The position numbers and the translations under genes were made by a program. From positions 868,001 to 932,000 of the forward strand of contig NZ_JAUSXK010000001.1 in NCBI RefSeq assembly GCF_030815955.1: 64,000 bases of DNA, given 5' to 3'. How positions within the stretch are numbered: position 1 is the stretch's first letter; every line of letters starts with the position of its first letter. The notes under the pieces are model-generated. The model saw only the letters and a program-made list of their open reading frames with translations. It did not search any database and was not told the origin of the DNA. This document shows, one piece after another, positions 34,557 to 43,675 of this stretch. Source of the DNA: Microbacterium murale. Lineage in GTDB: Bacteria > Actinomycetota > Actinomycetes > Actinomycetales > Microbacteriaceae.

Positions 34557-35101
34557 GGGTTCTCCTCCGGGTCGGCGCGTCTGATCGCGGCCTGCATCTC
34601 CTCGGGGAGATCCTGCGGCGGTGGCGCATCCTCCTCCTGATCGCGGTACATGTGCCATTGCTTCAGCACGTTGCGGTGATGCTGATCGACCCACGCCATG
34701 TAGCGATTGCCGTTGCGAAGACGCCGAGCCGGCGCCGGTTCGGAGCCCGCCGGAGTCGAGCGGGCCGCGCGCAGAACCTCCTCCATGCGTTGCAGACCGA
34801 GCTTCTCGCGACTGAGGAACGCACCCCAGACGTCGTCCTCTGCGCGGAAGTGGATGACCCGGCTGTTGGGTTTGGAGACCTTGGTGATGTAGCCGGAGCC
34901 GAGGAGCGCGCGCGTCGCTGTCGAGATCGTCCCCGGACTCGTGTCCAGCAGGCGCCCGAGATCCACCGACGACAGATACGGCTCATCCGTGATGATGAGC
35001 AGTGCCAGGACTCGTCCTGTCATCCGCTTGCCCCGCATCAGCTCCCATGCGTCGGTGAACCGATCGATGAAGGTGCGGATCTCGTCGCTCAGTTCATTCA
35101 T
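34553..35101 (-). CDS. MarR-type winged-helix transcriptional regulator
   Basis: DNA-binding protein of about 182 residues. Residues about 25-85 form a winged helix: LALLIITDEPYLSSVDLGRLLDTSPGTISTATRALLGSGYITKV, with a wing reading PNSRVIHFRAED; this layout is closest to MarR/GbsR-like regulators. The C-terminal 80 residues are helical and polar (WVDQHHRNVLKQWHMYRDQEE), probably for dimerisation. ATG 35101 is preferred because it overlaps the stop of the 41-codon ORF as ATGA; ATG 35107 is also possible with GGAG upstream. It sits inside the operon it probably regulates, between permease and ATPase genes, and overlaps the ATPase start by 4 bases. Confidence 0.82.
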   Translation of the reverse strand: MNELSDEIRTFIDRFTDAWELMRGKRMTGRVLALLIITDEPYLSSVDLGRLLDTSPGTISTATRALLGSGYITKVSKPNSRVIHFRAEDDVWGAFLSREKLGLQRMEEVLRAARSTPAGSEPAPARRLRNGNRYMAWVDQHHRNVLKQWHMYRDQEEDAPPPQDLPEEMQAAIRRADPEENP

Positions 35102-35223
35102 CTCCATGGGGCTGCACTCCTCATGCGTTCTTCCACGGGAACCGTGGATCGTCGTCGGATGCGGACGCCGTCCGCGTCCTCAAAGGCTAGATGCTCGTAC
35201 CCGGCGGGGACGTCGACACTCAT
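35098..35223 (-). CDS. 41-residue small protein coupled to permease and MarR genes
   Basis: A 41-codon ORF fills the gap between the permease stop and the regulator start. Its ATG overlaps the permease stop as ATGA and its own stop overlaps the MarR ATG in the same way, the spacing seen between all real genes of this operon. The product begins MSVDVPAGYEHLAFEDADG and ends in a basic stretch with RIRRRSTVPVEERMR. It has no signal peptide, membrane segment or Cys. I recognise no family. The double overlap argues that it is translated, at least as a coupling element; no function can be assigned. Confidence 0.6.
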   Translation of the reverse strand: MSVDVPAGYEHLAFEDADGVRIRRRSTVPVEERMRSAAPWR

Positions 35224-36116
35224 GAGCGCCCCCGGGGATCGAGTGCGTCGCGAAGCGCGTCGCCGAGCATGATGAGGCTGATCACGGTGATCGTGAGGAA
35301 GATGCTGGGGAACACGACCGTGTTCGGGGCGAGTTGGAAGTACGACTGCGCCGTCGAGAGCTGGACGCCCCAGGAGATCGTGGGAGGGACGAGGCCGACA
35401 CCGAGGAAGGTCAGTGTGGCCTCCGCTCCGATCACGCCGCCCACCATCGTGGCGGCGATCGCCAGCGTCGGCGCCAGCGAGTTGGGCAGTACATGACTGA
35501 GCACCACCCTGATCTGCGAGAAGCCCATGGCGTGCGCGGCCTGCACGAACTCGCGCTCGCGCACCTCCTTGACGGAGCTCCGGATGAGCCGGGCGAAGGT
35601 GGGCCACGAGAAGAACGCCAGCACCGCGGACAGCAGCAGCGGCGACCGGTCGGGGGCGGTGTTGAGCACGATGATGGCCCCGAGCAGGAAGGGGAATCCG
35701 AGCACGATGTCCGCACTGCGCGCGATCACGGCATCGACCCATCTCCCGAGGTATCCGGCCAGTGTTCCCAGTGCGATGGCGATGACCAGGCACATCGCGG
35801 TCGTCGCCAGCCCGATGAACAGCGAAGTGCGCGTCCCGAACAGGACGTTCGCCAGCACATCGCATCCCTGCACATCGGTGCCGAAGGGATGGCCTGGTCC
35901 CGGCGGGCGGTTCGAATCCAGCAGATCGCACGCGCGAGGGTCGCTCTCGCCGAAGAAGCCGGAGATCACACCGGGAACGGCGGCGATGAGCGTCAGGATG
36001 GCCAGCAAGACGACGCTCACCCAGAACTGGATGCGGCCGCGCAGCGTCGCCCAGAGGCCTTGCGTGGTCGCTCGATCGAGATTGCCGTCGATGGCGACCG
36101 TGGCGGGCTCAGTCAT
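35220..36116 (-). CDS. Peptide-type ABC transporter permease (DppC-like)
   Basis: Inner-membrane permease of 298 residues with an N-terminal membrane segment after about 30 polar residues, the extracytoplasmic GHPFGTDVQGCDVLANVLFGTRTSLFIGLATT motif, and the cytoplasmic loop REFVQAAHAMGFSQIRVVLSHVLPNSLAPTL that contacts the ATPase. It ends DALRDALDPRGRS, the usual DppC tail. The ATG at 36116 overlaps the DppB stop by 8 bases. The extra upstream ATG at 36155 would extend into the DppB gene and adds no conserved sequence. Partner of the broken double ATPase. Confidence 0.92.
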   Translation of the reverse strand: MTEPATVAIDGNLDRATTQGLWATLRGRIQFWVSVVLLAILTLIAAVPGVISGFFGESDPRACDLLDSNRPPGPGHPFGTDVQGCDVLANVLFGTRTSLFIGLATTAMCLVIAIALGTLAGYLGRWVDAVIARSADIVLGFPFLLGAIIVLNTAPDRSPLLLSAVLAFFSWPTFARLIRSSVKEVREREFVQAAHAMGFSQIRVVLSHVLPNSLAPTLAIAATMVGGVIGAEATLTFLGVGLVPPTISWGVQLSTAQSYFQLAPNTVVFPSIFLTITVISLIMLGDALRDALDPRGRS

Positions 36117-37035
36117 TTCGGATCCTCGGGTCGAGAACGGAGGAGAGCACGTCAACGAGCACGTTGGTGACGAGGAAGATGAACACCAGCGTGGTGGCCA
36201 CGCCGACGACCAGCGTCCCCTGCTGATCCTGGATGGCCTTGTACAGCAGCTGCCCCACGCCGTTGATGTTGAAGATCGCCTCGATCACCACCGTCCCGCC
36301 GAGCAGTCCGCCGAGCTGAATGGCAAGGACGTTCACGACGGGCGCCGCAGCATTGCGCATCACGTGGACTCCGACGATGTTGCGGCGGGACATGCCCTTC
36401 GCCTTCAGCGTGCGGACGAAATCCGACTGCATGGTGTCGACCACGCTTCCGCGCATGAGCCTGGACACCCCGGCCAGGCCGTATATCGCGATGATCAGCG
36501 CGGGGAGGATGTAGGCGCGAGGCCATCCGTCCGCGACGCCGGCGATCGGTGTCCACCCGAGTTTGATCCCGAAGATGTACTGCGCTGTGATGCCCATCAC
36601 GAAGATGGGCACCGACTCCGCGACGATCGTCCCGAGCAGCACCGTCCTGTCGACCGCCGACCCCTGTCGAAGACCTGCCGCCAGCCCCAGCACGATGCTG
36701 ATGAGCACCGTCAACGACCACGCCGTGAGTGCCAGCGTGATCGTCGTGGGCCAGCGGCTGGCCATCTGCTCGCTCACGGACTGACCGGTGAACGTCGTTC
36801 CGAGGTCGCCGCGAGCGAGCCCGCCGAGGTAGTTGAGGTACTGCTGCCAGAGCGGCAGATCCAATCCGTACTGCGATCGCAGTTGCTGCTGCACCGATTC
36901 GGGCAGCGGCCTCTCCCCGCCCAACGCGGCGATCGGGTCTCCGGGGAGCACGAACACCGCGCAGTAGATGACGAACGTGACACCGAAGAAGACGATGACG
37001 AGTTCGAGGAGTCGGCGAGAGATGAATCTGATCAT
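36109..37035 (-). CDS. Peptide-type ABC transporter permease (DppB-like)
   Basis: Inner-membrane permease of 308 residues. It starts MIRFISRRLLELVIVFFGVTFVIYCAVFVLPGDPI, then has LRSQYGLDLPLWQQYLNYLGGLARGDLGTTFTGQSV, five more membrane segments, the cytoplasmic loop QSDFVRTLKAKGMSRRNIVGVHVMRNAAAPVVNV and the GGTVVIEAIFNINGVGQLLYKAI segment, ending DVLSSVLDPRIRND. The length and motif order are those of intact DppB. It lies 19 bases after the binding-protein gene. Confidence 0.93.
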   Translation of the reverse strand: MIRFISRRLLELVIVFFGVTFVIYCAVFVLPGDPIAALGGERPLPESVQQQLRSQYGLDLPLWQQYLNYLGGLARGDLGTTFTGQSVSEQMASRWPTTITLALTAWSLTVLISIVLGLAAGLRQGSAVDRTVLLGTIVAESVPIFVMGITAQYIFGIKLGWTPIAGVADGWPRAYILPALIIAIYGLAGVSRLMRGSVVDTMQSDFVRTLKAKGMSRRNIVGVHVMRNAAAPVVNVLAIQLGGLLGGTVVIEAIFNINGVGQLLYKAIQDQQGTLVVGVATTLVFIFLVTNVLVDVLSSVLDPRIRND

Positions 37036-37054
37036 GGTGTGCAGTCGGTACCGC

Positions 37055-38650
37055 TCAGTCCTCGGCGAGGACGACTTGGGTGAGTATCGGCTCGCCCACG
37101 GCGGAAGCCGTCAGCCCTGCGATCCGGTCGGATGTGACGTAGCTGTACGACTCCTCGAACAGAGGGATGATCGGGAACTGCTCCGCGATCAACTCCTGTG
37201 CCTTCGCATACGCCGTCCCGTCCTCGGTGCCGGTGGCATCGGCCTCGTTCAGCGCCGCATCGACGTCTGGATTCGGCTCGCCACCGCAGTTGTTGCAGTT
37301 CGGCGCCGCGGAGAACATCGCTCTCAACGTCGACTGCTGGCTGGGGTAAAGAGCGCCCCAGCGGGAGAAGAACGGGCCGTCGAGCACCTGGTTGTTGCGA
37401 TCCTGACCGAACTCCGCCCACCCGACCGACGGCTTGGCGATGGCGTCGATGCCCAGGTTCTGGCGCAGTGAGTTCGCCATGGCGTTGTAGAGGTCGTCGT
37501 GTCCTGCCCCGCCGGGGAAGTGCAGCGTGAGCTGGCCCTCGAATCCGCCTGCCTCTTCAAGCAGCGCCGCGGCGGCCTCGGGGTCGTACTCGCAGAACTC
37601 CCCGCAGATGCCATCGGGGTTACCTGGCATGATCGACGGCGTCCACGCCGTGGCCGGCGCGTTCAGATCGCCGAAGAGAGCGTCGTTGATCGCCTCCCGA
37701 TCTATGGCCATCGAGATCGCCTGACGGACGCGGATGTCGTCGAATCGCGCATCCCAGTACGGGATGCCCAGGTAGCTGATGCCCGGCGCCGCGAAACTGT
37801 AGATGTTCTCCTCGTCGAAATCGTCGGTCACCTGTCTCATGCGCGTGGCCGGCAGCCACGTGATGTCGACGTTCCCGGCGAGTGCATCCGTGTACGCGGT
37901 GAGTCGATCCGTGTAGGGAACCCACGTGATCTTGTCGACCGTCGGCTCGTCGCCCGCATAGTCCGCGTAGCGCTCGGCGACGATGGGCTCGCCCTCCGTC
38001 CACGCCGCGCTCAGCATGAGCGGGCCGTTGCCGATCGGCTGTTCGCCATATGCCTCCAGGTCGTCGAAGGCGCTCTGCGGCATCGGGTAGAAAGCGGTCT
38101 GCGCCTGCGAGAGCTCGATCGGGAACTGGCTGTCGGCTCGTTCGAGAGTGACCGTGAAAGTGAGATCGTCGACGACTGCCAGACCGGAGAGCTCGTCTGT
38201 CGTCGGCTCGCCCTCGGTGGGATTCAGATCGGCGTATCCCTCGATCACGGAGAGCTGTCCGGAGTTCTCGAACGCATTCGGCCCGTACGCGACCGTGTTC
38301 CAGGTGTCCACGTAGTCCTGAGCCGTCACGGGCGTGCCGTCGTGGAAGGTCCAACCATCACGAAGCGTGATCGTCCAATCGATCTGATCGTCGCTCTCGA
38401 CCGATTCGGCGGCCAAGTAGCTGAGTTCGCCGTCGCCATCCAAGAAAGTGAGCGGGCTGAAGATCGACAGGGTCAGACCGAACGCGTTGCTCTGACGCCC
38501 TGGTGTGAGGTTCGGAACCGGATCGGTGGATCCGACCACGAGCTCGGCCGGCGCTCCCCCGCCTTCCTCAGGTTCTGGGCTGCTGCATCCGGTAAGGACG
38601 AGCGTGACCAGCACGGATGCAGCAAGTGCGCCTTTCAACAGACCTCGCAT
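37055..38650 (-). CDS. Peptide-type ABC transporter substrate-binding lipoprotein
   Basis: Solute-binding protein family 5, 531 residues. The lipoprotein signal at 1-22 ends in the lipobox LTGC. The mature start carries a Glu/Gly-rich linker (SSPEPEEGGGAPAEL), then ELVVGSTDPVPNLTPGRQSNAFGLTLSIFSPLTF. The central RQAISMAIDREAINDALFG helix and a C-terminal IIPLFEESYSYVTSDRIAGL are typical. A Cys-rich insert (DGICGEFCEYD and NCNNCGGEPNPD) is unusual for a surface lipoprotein and may form disulphides. It is the first gene of the operon that ends with two peptidases, so peptides are the likely ligand. Confidence 0.92.
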   Translation of the reverse strand: MRGLLKGALAASVLVTLVLTGCSSPEPEEGGGAPAELVVGSTDPVPNLTPGRQSNAFGLTLSIFSPLTFLDGDGELSYLAAESVESDDQIDWTITLRDGWTFHDGTPVTAQDYVDTWNTVAYGPNAFENSGQLSVIEGYADLNPTEGEPTTDELSGLAVVDDLTFTVTLERADSQFPIELSQAQTAFYPMPQSAFDDLEAYGEQPIGNGPLMLSAAWTEGEPIVAERYADYAGDEPTVDKITWVPYTDRLTAYTDALAGNVDITWLPATRMRQVTDDFDEENIYSFAAPGISYLGIPYWDARFDDIRVRQAISMAIDREAINDALFGDLNAPATAWTPSIMPGNPDGICGEFCEYDPEAAAALLEEAGGFEGQLTLHFPGGAGHDDLYNAMANSLRQNLGIDAIAKPSVGWAEFGQDRNNQVLDGPFFSRWGALYPSQQSTLRAMFSAAPNCNNCGGEPNPDVDAALNEADATGTEDGTAYAKAQELIAEQFPIIPLFEESYSYVTSDRIAGLTASAVGEPILTQVVLAED

Positions 38651-38704
38651 GAAGTCCTCCTCGAGCGTGTGGGTGGGAGTGCGGTTGAGCTATGGTTGCT
38701 TAAC

Positions 38705-38722
38705 TTTTAATAAATTCTAAAA
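38705..38722. promoter_or_regulatory. AT-rich inverted repeat between peptide operon and amidase gene
   Basis: TTTTA and TAAAA face each other across 8 bases in the most AT-rich part of the 128-base divergent gap. TGTAAT at 38725-38730 is a possible -10 box for the amidase gene. A palindromic AT-rich element is the usual kind of MarR-family site, and the operon encodes such a regulator; binding is inference. Confidence 0.4.
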
Positions 38723-38778
38723 ACTGTAATGCGTTCGTAACGAAGTCCGGCCAGGATCGATCACTGAAGGAGGAGCCG

Positions 38779-40233
38779 ATGACCGTGCACGAATCCGAGC
38801 TCACTTGGCTGAGCACCCGCGAGCTTGCCGCGCGCATCGCGACCGGTGAACTTTCCGCGCGAGAGGCGTTGACAGACCAGCTGGCGCGCATCGATTCCGT
38901 CAACCCGGCGCTGAATGCGATCGTCACGAGAGATGACGAGCGCGCATACGACCGCGCGAAGCTCGCCGACGAGGGATACGCGCGCGGCGAGCCGCTGGGA
39001 CTGCTTCACGGTGTACCGCTGACGCACAAGGAGTCGACCGACACGGCAGGGCTGCGGACGACTCGCGGTTCACCGCTTCTCGCGGACAACGTGCCGACGC
39101 AGGATGCGCTGATCATCGCGCGCCTGCACGCGGCGGGGGTCATCATGAGCGGCAAGTCGAATGTCCCCGAGTTCACCGCCGGATCGCACACGTTCAATCC
39201 CCTGTTCGGCACGACGGTGAATCCCTACGACACGACGAAGTCCGCAGCCGGCTCGTCGGGCGGCGCCGCGGCCGCGATCGCCGCAGGCATCCAGGCGTCA
39301 GGAGACGGATCCGACATGGGCGGATCGCTGCGTACTCCCGGCTCGTTCAACAACATCGTCGGGATGCGTCCTTCGAATGGCCGCATCCCGCATGCCCTGC
39401 CCGCCGACCCGTGGAAGTGGCTTGCGCAACCGGGCTTCATGGCACGCACGGCGAGCGACGTCGCGCTCCTCATGGCGGCGGCCTCCGGGCCGGCTTCCGG
39501 CGCACCCCAGTCCATCAGTGAGCCCGGATCGGTCTTCATCCGCTCGGAGTTCTCCGCACCGGACGACCATGAACCCGGTTCCGCGCTCGCCTCGCTGCGC
39601 ATCGGCTTCTCCACGGACCTGAACGGGCTGATCCCCGTCGAGTCCGTGGTCGCCGATGTCGTCGGCGCTGCCGCGGATGTGTTCGCCGCCGCCGGGTCCG
39701 AGATCGACGACGCACTCCCGGATCTGCGCGACGCGGATGAGGTCTTCCGCGTCGTCCGCGCTCTCGATTTCGTGAGCGACTACCGCGCCATCGTCCGCAG
39801 CCACCGCGCGCAGGTGAAGGACACCGTCGTCTGGAACACGGAGCTGGGCCTGGCCCTCACTGTGGACGAGATCGTATCCGCTGAAGCGGCGCGCGTCCGC
39901 CTGCAAGGCGCGATCGAGTCGTTCTTCGCTCATCACGATCTGCTCGTGCTGACGGCGAGCCAAGTGGCGCCGTTCGATGCGCGCATCGAGTACCCGCGAG
40001 ACATCGATGACACACCTATGCGTGACTACCTCGACTGGATGCGTGCCGCGACGATCATCTCCGCGACGGGTTGCCCCGCCATCTCGGTGCCGGGCGGCTT
40101 CACGCCGGAAGGACTGCCCGTCGGCATCCAGCTCGTCGCGGCGCCGGGCAAGGACGTCGATCTTCTGCTCGCCGCGCAGGGATTCGAGGAGCTGACCGGT
40201 CACCATGGGCGGCATCCCGAGATCGTGGCGTGA
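38779..40233 (+). CDS. Amidase signature family amidohydrolase
   Basis: Cytoplasmic amidase of 484 residues with the Ser-cisSer-Lys triad: Lys84 in LTHKEST, Ser159 in AAGSSGGAAAAIAAG, and the nucleophile Ser183 in GSDMGGSLRTPGSFNN. The spacings 75 and 24 are those of the family. The C-terminal half ends with GCPAISVPGGFTPEGLPVGIQLVAAPGKD. It would hydrolyse a carboxamide or related amide; the substrate is not evident. A strong ribosome site (GAAGGAGGAG) precedes the ATG. It diverges from the peptide operon and is followed at 134 bases by an alpha/beta hydrolase on the same strand. That gap shows no clear promoter or terminator. Confidence 0.92.
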   Translation: MTVHESELTWLSTRELAARIATGELSAREALTDQLARIDSVNPALNAIVTRDDERAYDRAKLADEGYARGEPLGLLHGVPLTHKESTDTAGLRTTRGSPLLADNVPTQDALIIARLHAAGVIMSGKSNVPEFTAGSHTFNPLFGTTVNPYDTTKSAAGSSGGAAAAIAAGIQASGDGSDMGGSLRTPGSFNNIVGMRPSNGRIPHALPADPWKWLAQPGFMARTASDVALLMAAASGPASGAPQSISEPGSVFIRSEFSAPDDHEPGSALASLRIGFSTDLNGLIPVESVVADVVGAAADVFAAAGSEIDDALPDLRDADEVFRVVRALDFVSDYRAIVRSHRAQVKDTVVWNTELGLALTVDEIVSAEAARVRLQGAIESFFAHHDLLVLTASQVAPFDARIEYPRDIDDTPMRDYLDWMRAATIISATGCPAISVPGGFTPEGLPVGIQLVAAPGKDVDLLLAAQGFEELTGHHGRHPEIVA

Positions 40234-40367
40234 GCACCGCACGGGCTGACTATGGGTGAATAGTTCATCGACCTGGCGCTTATGTGTGCGCCTGACCCAT
40301 TCTCCGCGCGAGGCATGCGGACCTAGAGTCACAGGACCCGACGATGTGACCCCACCGAGGAGACCCG

Positions 40368-41231
40368 ATGCCCTACACCGATGCCACCGGAGTCCGACTG
40401 TACTACGAGGTGTTCGGAGCCGAGACGGACCCACTGCTCGTGCTGGTCTCGGGCGGCGGAGCGCAACTGCTGAGCTGGGATGAGGAGTTCATCGCGCATC
40501 TGACGGCTGGAGGACTGCGGGTCGTGCGCTTCGACAACCGCGACATCGGATTCTCCGAGCGCTTCGGCGGCGAGGACGACGTCGACGGCGGTTACGAGCT
40601 GGCCGACATGGGCGACGACATCGTGCGCATCCTCGATCACCTCGACGTGGACTCGGCGCACATCGCCGGTCACTCGATGGGCGGGATGATGGCGCAGATG
40701 GTGGCGATCCAGCATCCGGAGCGCGTCCGAAGCCTCGGCCTGCTCTCCACGATCCCCGGCCGGAGCCCGCGATACGTCCTTCACGGCGAACGTCCGGAGC
40801 TGCTGCAGCCGCCCGTGCGCGTGACAAGAGAGCAGGCGGTGGCCTTCGCCGAACAAGCGGTGTCGTCCGCGCCGCCCTCGCGCTACGACCCCCAGGTGGC
40901 GTGGCACATCGCGAAGGCGGGCGAGGCCTACGACCGCGGCTATGCGCCGGAGGGTTTCTCGAGGCAATGGGCTGCGCTGCGCCGCGCGCCGGAGCGACTC
41001 GAGGACCTGCGAGGAGTGACCGCGCCGACTCTGGTGTTCCATGGTCGGGAGGACGATGTGCTGAGCTGGCTCTCGGCGGTCGACATCGCCGAGGCGATCG
41101 CAGGCTCCGAGTTGCAGGTGCAGCCCGACATGGGCCACCTCATCCCCCACGAGCTGTGGCCGGATCTTGCGCACGCCCTGCTGCGCACGGCCCATCGAGC
41201 GGAAGAACGCCGCGCCGAAGAACGCCGCTGA
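40368..41231 (+). CDS. Alpha/beta hydrolase
   Basis: Hydrolase of 287 residues. It has the oxyanion region VLVSGGGAQLLSWDEEF, the strand RVVRFDNRDIGFSERF, the nucleophile elbow AGHSMGGMMAQMVA with Ser near 104, a late acidic residue in LVFHGREDDVLSW, and the catalytic His in PDMGHLIPHE. The layout matches cytoplasmic esterase, lactonase or epoxide-hydrolase-like members and does not fix the reaction. The C-terminus carries a repeated AEERR. A GAGGAG ribosome site precedes the ATG. It may work with the amidase before it; the GAF-PucR regulator follows by 90 bases. Confidence 0.88.
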   Translation: MPYTDATGVRLYYEVFGAETDPLLVLVSGGGAQLLSWDEEFIAHLTAGGLRVVRFDNRDIGFSERFGGEDDVDGGYELADMGDDIVRILDHLDVDSAHIAGHSMGGMMAQMVAIQHPERVRSLGLLSTIPGRSPRYVLHGERPELLQPPVRVTREQAVAFAEQAVSSAPPSRYDPQVAWHIAKAGEAYDRGYAPEGFSRQWAALRRAPERLEDLRGVTAPTLVFHGREDDVLSWLSAVDIAEAIAGSELQVQPDMGHLIPHELWPDLAHALLRTAHRAEERRAEERR

Positions 41232-41321
41232 GCCAGGATGCCCACGTTGCTCGGCAGACCTGGGATGCTCGACACTGAAGTGGTGCGCCGAGCGGCGCCG
41301 CCCAGCGAGGAAGGAGTCCGG

Positions 41322-43235
41322 ATGAGTGAGGATTCCAACGCGATCGCCGCTCTGCTCGATGCCGCGTTCGACCCCGATCTGGTCGGCCCCACCGCCGTCA
41401 GCGACGCGCTGCACGTGATCGGGGCAACCGGCGCCGATGCATCCGACCTGGCGGAGCGCGTCGGCCGGTCGCAGCGCGAGCTTTCGCGCCTGCGTCGCAG
41501 GGAGCACGAACTGTCGGCGCTCTTCTCCAGTGCCCGCGAGCTCGCCGAGCTGCGCGACAGCGACGCCGTGCTCGCCCGTCTCGTGCAACGGGCGCACGAG
41601 ATGATGGGCGTCGATCTCGCGTACCTGTCCGAGTTCGACCCCGAGACGCGCGAACTGCGGGTCAGGGAGACGAGCGGATCCGTGAGTGCCTCGTTCCAGT
41701 CCCTGCGGGTCCCGCCCGGACGGGGACTCGCGAGCGTCGTGGTCGAATCGCGCACGGCGCAGTGGGTGTCCGACTACTCGGCATACGCCGCGGAACGGCA
41801 CGATTCCGGCATCGACGACGCTGTGTCCTCCGAAGGGCTCGTGGCGCTGCTCGGAGTGCCCATGCTCACGAGCGACGACGTGCTCGGCGTCCTCTTCGTC
41901 GCGAACCGCGCCGCCACGCACTTCAGCCAGGAGGAAGTCGCTCTGCTGTCCGCAGTCGCGGACCACGCCTCGATCATCCTGCAGACCACCCAGACCCTCC
42001 GCAGCCTGCAGGAGTCTGAGGACGCCAGCCGCCGCACCCTGGAGAGCCTCACTGCGCACCTCGTCGAACGCGACCGGGCCAACACCGTGCACCAGGAACT
42101 CGTCCAGGCGGTGCTCGCGGGCGGCGGGTTCGCGCCCGTCGCCGAGACCCTGGCGTCTGCTCTCGGGCGAGCCGTCGCGATCCTCGACGCGCAGGAGCAC
42201 GTGATCGCGGCTGCCGGACTCCCGCTCGCCCCGAGGATGCTGGCTCCCGATGACGCGACACGTGAGGCGATCGCGGAGAGCCGGCGTTCAGGGCACTGCG
42301 TCGCAGTCGCCGGACCCGGCGTCAGGGCAGTGGCCGCGCTCACCGCGGGAACCCGGCATTTCGGGGCGCTGCTGCTCGGCGACGGAGACTTCGAACTCGG
42401 CGCCGTCGACTTCCGCACCGTCGAACGCGCAGCTCAGGTCGGTGCTCTGCTCGAGTTGCAGCAGGAGGCGGCATCGGGTGCAGATCATCGGGTGCGCAGC
42501 GAGCTCATCGCGGACATCCTCGACGACGTGCCGGAGCGGCGTCCTGACGTCGAGCGCCGCGCCCGAAGACTGGGCGTCGATCTGCGCGACCTGGACTCGC
42601 TGTTGCTGCTCTCCGTCCCCGGAGATCAGCAGACTGCCGCCGCGCGGGCTCTGGGCCGCCAGCTCGATGATCGGGCACTGGTCGGCGAGTACCGCGGTTT
42701 CGTCGTGGCCGCGCACTCCTCCGCGCGCGATGACGCGTTCGACCCGGAGCGCCTCCGGGCGCAGGTGGCCTCGGCTATCGAGCATCCCGTCGCAGCGGTC
42801 GTACCCCGCAGATCACCCGACGCCCTCACAGCGGCGTTCGAATCGGCGATGCGCACTGCACGCCTGCTGACCGCGCTGGAGATCACCGGCATCACCGCCG
42901 ATGTGGACGACTTCCTTCCCTACTCGGCGATCCTCGACACCGACTCGCTGGCGCTCAGCGCGTTCCTGCGCGACACCATCGGCGCCGTGCGGGACTATGA
43001 CGCGGAGCGAGGCGCAGACCTGCTCGGCACGCTGCGTGCGTTCATGCGCAACAACGCCAGCCCGACGCGCACCGCCAGAGCATTGAACTTCCACACGAAC
43101 ACGATCCTGCAGCGCCTCGACCGACTCGATCACATCCTCGGCTCATCGTGGCGGGATGACGAGCGGATGTTCCGACTCGGCATCGCCGTGCGTCTGGATG
43201 AGCTGCGCGAGCGGCTGCAGTCCCGACGCGGATAG
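41322..43235 (+). CDS. GAF-containing PucR-type transcriptional regulator (copy A)
   Basis: Regulator of 637 residues. An N-terminal helical stretch is followed by a GAF domain at about 75-220 (ARLVQRAHEMMGVDLAYLSEFDPETRELRVRETSG through LLGVPMLTSDDVLGVLFVANRAATHFSQEEVALLSAVADHASIILQ), a central region with RSELIADILDDVPERRPDVERRARRLGVDLRDL, and a C-terminal PucR helix-turn-helix (DLLGTLRAFMRNNASPTRTARALNFHTNTILQRLDRLDHILG). The start at 41322 has GAGGAAGGAG upstream; the frame is open to 41238 without a ribosome site. It has the same architecture as the gene at 52017-53924. It lies after the amidase and hydrolase and ends 6 bases from the convergent cupin gene, so it may serve either operon. 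Confidence 0.88.
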   Translation: MSEDSNAIAALLDAAFDPDLVGPTAVSDALHVIGATGADASDLAERVGRSQRELSRLRRREHELSALFSSARELAELRDSDAVLARLVQRAHEMMGVDLAYLSEFDPETRELRVRETSGSVSASFQSLRVPPGRGLASVVVESRTAQWVSDYSAYAAERHDSGIDDAVSSEGLVALLGVPMLTSDDVLGVLFVANRAATHFSQEEVALLSAVADHASIILQTTQTLRSLQESEDASRRTLESLTAHLVERDRANTVHQELVQAVLAGGGFAPVAETLASALGRAVAILDAQEHVIAAAGLPLAPRMLAPDDATREAIAESRRSGHCVAVAGPGVRAVAALTAGTRHFGALLLGDGDFELGAVDFRTVERAAQVGALLELQQEAASGADHRVRSELIADILDDVPERRPDVERRARRLGVDLRDLDSLLLLSVPGDQQTAAARALGRQLDDRALVGEYRGFVVAAHSSARDDAFDPERLRAQVASAIEHPVAAVVPRRSPDALTAAFESAMRTARLLTALEITGITADVDDFLPYSAILDTDSLALSAFLRDTIGAVRDYDAERGADLLGTLRAFMRNNASPTRTARALNFHTNTILQRLDRLDHILGSSWRDDERMFRLGIAVRLDELRERLQSRRG

Positions 43236-43241
43236 CAGCGC

Positions 43242-43667
43242 TCACCGGTCCGCTTCGGCGTCGAACGCCTCCCGACCGGTCTGTGTGAAGGGGTGCGGAC
43301 CGCGCGGACCGAAGACGAGGATGAGCTCCGCCGGAGCATCGGATTCGTTGCGCACTCCGTGGCGTGCGCCCTGGGGAGCATAGAAGGCGTCGCCGGCACG
43401 CAGGACGCGCCGCTGCTCATCGGAGCTGATCACGACCTCCCCCGCGGTGACGACGTACATCTCGTCCGAGCTGCCCGGCGAGCAGCTGTCCCCCGCGCCC
43501 TCGAGGTGGAAGTGCTGTCCCTCCTCTGCGCCGGGCTCGAGGTGATACTGCATCACGGAGATCGGCAGACTCGTGGTCTCCTTGAAGTACCACTCGATGC
43601 CGATGCGCCCTGCGCCGCGGTACAGCTCCCATTCGTGGGCATTGTCGCCTCGCCTTTGCACGAACAT
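43242..43667 (-). CDS. Cupin domain protein
   Basis: Single-domain cupin of 141 residues. The first cupin motif is GAEEGQHFHLEGAGDSCSPGSSDEMYVVTAGEVVI with candidate metal His, His and Glu, and the second is GDAFYAPQGARHGVRNESDAPAELILVFGPRG with the late His. It probably binds a metal and a small ligand as an isomerase, dioxygenase or sensor; the fold does not tell which. It is the last gene of the ABC/sarcosine-oxidase operon, 8 bases after the ATPase gene, and ends 6 bases from the convergent regulator gene. Confidence 0.85.
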   Translation of the reverse strand: MFVQRRGDNAHEWELYRGAGRIGIEWYFKETTSLPISVMQYHLEPGAEEGQHFHLEGAGDSCSPGSSDEMYVVTAGEVVISSDEQRRVLRAGDAFYAPQGARHGVRNESDAPAELILVFGPRGPHPFTQTGREAFDAEADR

Positions 43668-43675
43668 GTGATTCC

